This document shows positions 42,741-46,546 of a stretch of 46,546 nucleotides of DNA, piece by piece (positions within the stretch are counted from its first letter, which is position 1; each line of letters begins with the position of its first letter). A model generated the notes under the pieces. The model saw only the letters and a list, made by a program, of their open reading frames with translations. It did not search any database and was not told the DNA's origin. The translations under genes and the position numbers were made by a program. Origin of the DNA: Bacillota bacterium (lineage in GTDB: Bacteria > Bacillota > Clostridia > Lachnospirales > Lachnospiraceae); the NCBI GenBank assembly GCA_023408815.1, contig JAEYJO010000048.1, forward strand, positions 1 through 46,546, read 5' to 3'.

Positions 42741-43871
42741 TCACAGTGACGCAGACATTCCTTCCAGTTTCTTTTTCTTATATGCCGCAAAATTTCCTTC
42801 GTCGAGGGCGTTCCTGATTTCCTCCATCATCGTATTGTAGAAATACAGGTTATGAAGCACACAAAGCCGCATTCCCAGCATTTCTTTCGCTTTTAACAGG
42901 TGTCTGATATAGCCTCTGGAATATCTGCGACAGGTCGGACAGCCACAGCCCTCTTCGATAGGACGCTCATCCAGCTCATATTTTGCATTGAACAAATTAA
43001 TCTTACCCTGATTCGTATACAAATGTCCGTGCCGCCCGTTTCTGCTCGGATATACACAGTCAAAAAAATCCACACCCCGCTCCACGCTTTCGAGAATATT
43101 GGCAGGTGTCCCTACTCCCATTAAATAAGTAGGCTTATCTGCCGGAAGATACGGCACCGTTTCTTCCAATATATAATACATTTCATCATGACTCTCACCC
43201 ACGGCAAGTCCACCCACGGCAAATCCATCCAGTTCCATCTGGGAAAGGATCTTGGCATGCTCTATTCGAATATCCGAAAAAATGGCTCCCTGATTGATTC
43301 CAAACAGCATTTGTTTCTTATTTAAAGTCCCCTCTGCCGCATTCAGACGATTCAGCTCTCTCAGACAGCGCTCCAGCCATCTGGTCGTTCTCTCCACCGA
43401 AGCCTGCACATATTTGCGTTCTGCCTTGCTGGAGGGACATTCATCGAAGGCCATCGCTATGGTGGACGCCAAATTAGACTGTATTCTCATGCTTTCCTCG
43501 GGTCCCATAAAAATCTTCCGACCGTCGATGTGGGACTGAAAATAAACGCCCTCCTCTTTGATTTTCCTTAAGGAAGCCAGCGAAAATACTTGAAAGCCGC
43601 CCGAATCAGTCAAAATGGGCTTATCCCATGACATGAACTTGTGCAGTCCTCCCATCTTCTTTATCACTTCGTCCCCGGGCCTGACGTGCAAATGATAGGT
43701 ATTGGACAGCTCTACCTGCGTCTTTATTCCTTCTAAGTCGTCCGAAGCCACCGCCCCTTTTATCGCAGCAGCGGTTCCAACGTTCATAAATACCGGAGTC
43801 TGAATAACGCCGTGCACAGTGTGCAGCTCACCTCTTTTGGCTCTGCCCTCCTGCTTGATCAATTTATACAT
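42741..43871 (-). CDS. tgt: Queuine tRNA-ribosyltransferase
   Basis: The 376-residue enzyme exchanges guanine-34 for the queuosine precursor preQ1 in tRNAs with GUN anticodons. The catalytic Asp is in LTDSGGFQVFSL (about 90), the second Asp in FDCVYPSRNGRHG (about 262), and the zinc site in CGCPTCRRYSRGYIRHLL (Cys3His). Full length for the bacterial enzyme. It follows the VanY-type gene by 27 bases and precedes yajC. Queuosine synthesis genes are not nearby. Confidence 0.96.
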   Translation of the reverse strand: MYKLIKQEGRAKRGELHTVHGVIQTPVFMNVGTAAAIKGAVASDDLEGIKTQVELSNTYHLHVRPGDEVIKKMGGLHKFMSWDKPILTDSGGFQVFSLASLRKIKEEGVYFQSHIDGRKIFMGPEESMRIQSNLASTIAMAFDECPSSKAERKYVQASVERTTRWLERCLRELNRLNAAEGTLNKKQMLFGINQGAIFSDIRIEHAKILSQMELDGFAVGGLAVGESHDEMYYILEETVPYLPADKPTYLMGVGTPANILESVERGVDFFDCVYPSRNGRHGHLYTNQGKINLFNAKYELDERPIEEGCGCPTCRRYSRGYIRHLLKAKEMLGMRLCVLHNLYFYNTMMEEIRNALDEGNFAAYKKKKLEGMSASL

Positions 43872-43898
43872 AACGATTTTTCGCTTTCTTTACAATAT

Positions 43899-44984
43899 TC
43901 ATAAATAGCTTTCCACAAATTCTTCAAGAGTAATCCCTTTTTCCATAATGATTTCCGCCGCTTCCTTGCCTACATAACGGAAATGCCAAGGCTCGTATTC
44001 TATACCGGTAATATATTCTTTTCCCAACGGATAACGAAGTATAAAGCCATACTCGCAACCGTACTCTGCCAGCCATTCTCCGGCCTGTGTATCTCCAAAT
44101 CCCGCATCCAGCGCCGCATAATTATCACTGGTGATATCTATGGCCAGACCGATCTGATGCTCACTTGCTCCCGGCACGGTTACCGTCTGGGATACGGTCT
44201 TATAAGCTTCCATATAAGACATTCCATTTTGCATATAGACCTTAATTTTGCGGTTGAAAAGATACTCCTGTCTGCTCATGTCCCGATACGGAGAACGAAT
44301 AACAAGGTTGACTCCGTCGTCCTTCGCTCCTTGGAGCATGGCGAGAAGATCTTCTTTAATTCTTCCGTCACACTGCATACAGCCCTTTATTGTCACCAGT
44401 TCGAAGTGATAGCCCTCCGGTATGGGATGCTGCTTGTTGATGAGAACGAGACGCCAGTCATCTGCAGAAAAAGTGGATTCTTCTCCGGACTGCCCGTCTG
44501 TCGCCAAACCGGCCTCTGTCCGGTAATCTTTATTTTCTTCCAAAATCTCATCTAAAGTATACTGATCTTCGTCCTCCAGTCCGTGATGCTCCGCATCCTC
44601 ATAATCGTCCATCACGTCCTCATCGTCCAAAATCTTCATTTCATTCTCTGCCACCGGCTCTTTGGCTAAAACCGCGCCGCTTTCTTCTGCAACGACGGCT
44701 GACGACGGTTCTGCCATCTCTGTCTTCGCTTCGCTCGCTCCCGAAGAAACAAAACCACTCATGCCTGCCACCATAGGAAAGGCGAAACTGCTGTTGAGCA
44801 GAAAAAATATGATAACAAAGCCTATGCCTGCATATCGTTTTCCGTTATCCTCAAGGTGCTTTAAAGCGTAATAACCCATCAACACTATTGTCATACAAAA
44901 CAGCATCGGCTCTTTTAAATACTTATTTTTTTTGACTGCATTAAGAAAAATTTGTCGTACTTTTTCTCTAAATTCATTCTCCAT
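43899..44984 (-). CDS. D,D-carboxypeptidase (VanY/DacY family), membrane-anchored
   Basis: The 361-residue protein has two closely spaced hydrophobic segments near the N-terminus (about 27-43 and 55-73), a Glu/Asp-rich linker (about 85-170) and a C-terminal VanY peptidase domain (about 185-361). Zinc ligands are visible in SEHQIGLAIDI (His and Asp) and EPWHFRYVG (Glu, His). It would trim the terminal D-Ala of peptidoglycan stem peptides outside the membrane. The start at 44984 is the first ATG; a GTG eight codons earlier is possible. The two-helix anchor plus acidic linker is unlike simple secreted VanY. It probably shares a message with tgt. Confidence 0.88.
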   Translation of the reverse strand: MENEFREKVRQIFLNAVKKNKYLKEPMLFCMTIVLMGYYALKHLEDNGKRYAGIGFVIIFFLLNSSFAFPMVAGMSGFVSSGASEAKTEMAEPSSAVVAEESGAVLAKEPVAENEMKILDDEDVMDDYEDAEHHGLEDEDQYTLDEILEENKDYRTEAGLATDGQSGEESTFSADDWRLVLINKQHPIPEGYHFELVTIKGCMQCDGRIKEDLLAMLQGAKDDGVNLVIRSPYRDMSRQEYLFNRKIKVYMQNGMSYMEAYKTVSQTVTVPGASEHQIGLAIDITSDNYAALDAGFGDTQAGEWLAEYGCEYGFILRYPLGKEYITGIEYEPWHFRYVGKEAAEIIMEKGITLEEFVESYL

Positions 44985-45029
44985 AAGATGCTCACATCTC
45001 CACCGCACGAATTTGAGGATTTACATAAC

Positions 45030-45049
45030 ATTTGTAAAAATTTACAAAT
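45030..45049. repeat. A/T palindrome upstream of the VanY-type gene
   Basis: ATTTGTAAA (45030-45038) and TTTACAAAT (45041-45049) are perfect reverse complements around two bases, about 46 bases before the VanY-type start codon. It could be an operator in a promoter region. Confidence 0.45.
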
Positions 45050-45213
45050 TAACATAAATTTCTACAATATATGATAACACATTTATTTTATTTGTACACT
45101 ATTTTTTCAAAATAAACCCTCTATTTTCCCGATTTTGGAGAGGTTCTCCGATCTGATAGCACTTTTCGCTTCTTTCTGCAGCGAGGGAGAATAATATTTA
45201 CATAAAATTACCA

Positions 45214-46281
45214 TCAATTGATATTGCCCAGCTTATGGAATATGATGCAGTTGGGCTGTTCAACCTTTATCTCCGGTCCGTTCATGATAAGCAGTCCCTT
45301 TTTCAAGTCTACCTTAAAAAATGTCATACTATCGGATTCATGATTGAGTGCGACCAGGTTCTTGTTATCCGGGAAAAGAGCTGCATCCTTCGGATAATCT
45401 CCGCTTACCGGAAGGCAGAACACCTTTGTAAGCAGTCCGGTATCTGCATCTATCTTATAAATGACCACACTGTTGTCTCCTGCATTGGAGCTGACCAGAT
45501 ATTTGAAATCCACAGAAAAATTAAGGGTGCTGGCCGCAGAATTGCTCGCATGATAATCATTTAAGGTAGAAATCTCCTGAATCCTTTCGAAATACGGGTT
45601 GCTGTTTTTCACTTCGTAGCTGTAGACATCCACGCAGTTTTTCATCTCGTGTACGATATAAAGAAACCTTCCGTCCTTGGAAAACTTCAAGTGCCTCGGT
45701 GCCGACTCCTGATCGCTTCTGATAACATCTGCAAGCTTCAGCGTTCCTTTCTCTCTATCCAACACATATACCTTGACATGATCCATTCCAAGGTCAGCCG
45801 CACATAAAAACTTGTTGTCTCTTGTCATCTTCACGCAGTTGACATGGGGGCGGAAATTTCTCTCCGCGACGCTTCCTAAACCTTTGTGGAACACTTCATC
45901 GGTTATGCGGCCGATGCCGCCGTTTTCCTTCAGCCTGAGCACCGTAATCTTGCCGTCGTGATAGCCTGCCACGAAGAGGTATTCGTCGCAATAATCGGTG
46001 GAAAGATAGCAGCCTCTCATGCCATTGATCGATTCGAAGTTAATGAGAGAAAGTTCTCCGTTTTCCAGTATTTTATAGGCTTCTACTCCGAAGTCGGTAA
46101 TAGAATAGAGATACTTCTGGTTGTGGGAGATTGTAATATAGGAAGAGTTGCTGATTTCTACCTGATCCTTTTCCGTCATTCTTCCCTGCTTCATATCCAC
46201 GTCATAAATTTTTATTCCATGCTTGTCTCCTATGCCGGTAGTGTAGGTAGAGACGTATGCAACGTATTTTTCGTTTTCCAT
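45214..46281 (-). CDS. Lactonase family protein (6-phosphogluconolactonase-like beta-propeller)
   Basis: The 355-residue protein has seven repeated beta-blade motifs (for example YITISHNQKYLYSI, HLKFSKDGRFLYIVHE, SVDFKYLVSS and AALFPDNKNLVAL), the fold of YbhE/Pgl-type lactonases. The family signature region NFRPHVNCVKMTRDNKFLCAADLG and APRHLKFS is present. Hydrolysis of 6-phosphogluconolactone in the pentose phosphate pathway is possible, but related propellers have other roles, so no symbol is given. No signal peptide. AGGAG lies 9 bases before the ATG. The 16-bp tandem repeats begin 86 bases upstream. Confidence 0.88.
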   Translation of the reverse strand: MENEKYVAYVSTYTTGIGDKHGIKIYDVDMKQGRMTEKDQVEISNSSYITISHNQKYLYSITDFGVEAYKILENGELSLINFESINGMRGCYLSTDYCDEYLFVAGYHDGKITVLRLKENGGIGRITDEVFHKGLGSVAERNFRPHVNCVKMTRDNKFLCAADLGMDHVKVYVLDREKGTLKLADVIRSDQESAPRHLKFSKDGRFLYIVHEMKNCVDVYSYEVKNSNPYFERIQEISTLNDYHASNSAASTLNFSVDFKYLVSSNAGDNSVVIYKIDADTGLLTKVFCLPVSGDYPKDAALFPDNKNLVALNHESDSMTFFKVDLKKGLLIMNGPEIKVEQPNCIIFHKLGNIN

Positions 46282-46366
46282 GAGATTATTCTCCTTGTAC
46301 TGTGCTGTTGGGATATTTGAACTTGAGCGCCGCCTTATTGTATCCTTGGGTTTCTTAAAGAGCGAG

Positions 46367-46546
46367 CTTACGTAAGGATTGATCTTACGTAAATATTGCG
46401 CCTACGTAAGAATTGATCCTACGTAAGATTAATCCTATGTAAGATTAATCCTATGTAAGATTAATCCTATGTAAGATTAATCCTATGTAAGATTAATCCT
46501 ATGTAAGATTAATCCTATGTAAGATTAATCCTATGTAAGATTAATC
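46367..46546. repeat. 16-bp tandem repeat array (window edge)
   Basis: Eleven head-to-tail units run to the window end. The first four are 16-18 bases and divergent (46367-46383, 46384-46401, 46402-46418, 46419-46434); the next seven (46435-46546) are identical 16-mers CTATGTAAGATTAATC. GATTAATC is its own reverse complement, and the older units carry CTTACGTAAG or CTACGTAAG, close to palindromes. The unit contains stops on both strands and is not a multiple of three, so it is not coding. The array continues past the edge. It is upstream of the lactonase-family gene. Confidence 0.95.

Noticed and set aside
46367..46546. CRISPR array
   Set aside because: Units are directly adjacent without spacers and there are no cas genes.

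Overview
The window looks like a chromosomal segment of a low-to-moderate GC anaerobic Bacillota, most likely a Lachnospiraceae-type Clostridia. This is inferred from strong AGGAGG-type ribosome binding sites, the KtrAB/SmpB/RNase R/SecG gene set, a GH3 beta-glucosidase with the permuted domain order known from Ruminococcus and Butyrivibrio, and a divergent ZnuA operon of clostridial style. No rRNA, intact mobile element, CRISPR array or phage module was found. Nearly every gene is on the minus strand; only a cation-efflux gene (18044-19222) and a 94-residue orphan (33254-33538) are convincing plus-strand genes.

Layout. 1-3670 is the most accessory-looking part: a cold-shock protein with a long A/T-rich hairpin in its leader, an alpha/beta hydrolase, a small orphan, an SDR oxidoreductase, a 51-residue DUF3006-like gene, a 26-bp-arm hairpin and a broken reading frame. 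3670-5647 is the KtrA/KtrB potassium uptake pair. 5995-9485 is the trans-translation and RNA quality-control island secG-rnr-smpB-ssrA (tmRNA, tag AKININAEDNLAYAA). 9585-17662 holds a nicotinamidase-like hydrolase, enolase, a YtrA-type GntR/ABC transporter operon with its promoter and operator, a DUF554 membrane protein and phosphoglycerate mutase. 18044-22182 has the CDF transporter facing the permuted GH3 enzyme. 22389-26679 is a zinc-uptake region: a Fur/Zur regulator, a small CX4CX2C membrane protein, ZnuA with a His/Asp/Glu-rich loop, ZnuC, ZnuB and a lipoprotein with a Cys-Cys pair. 26828-31864 has a MATE exporter, tRNA-Thr(CGT), an MscS channel and a glycogen branching enzyme with a coiled-coil tail. 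31903-35962 has a DUF1015 protein and serA/serC for serine synthesis. 36169-42113 is a leuB-ilvD-ilvB branched-chain amino acid operon whose last gene is an L,D-transpeptidase. 42326-46281 has yajC, tgt, a VanY-type peptidase and a lactonase-family beta-propeller. The window ends inside a 16-bp tandem repeat array.

How the parts work together. Most of the content is ordinary housekeeping: glycolysis (eno, gpmI), serine and branched-chain amino acid synthesis, ribosome rescue and ion homeostasis. The zinc cluster is the most coherent candidate for under-described biology. A regulator with a consensus promoter precedes a Cys/His-bearing small membrane protein, a terminator, four successive palindromes, then a ZnuA that lacks the usual third histidine ligand, its ABC partners and a Cys-Cys lipoprotein. 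Other points worth attention are the palindromic 16-bp minisatellite, the GlgB coiled-coil tail, the hairpin ahead of csp, and the coupling of a cell-wall L,D-transpeptidase to ilvB.
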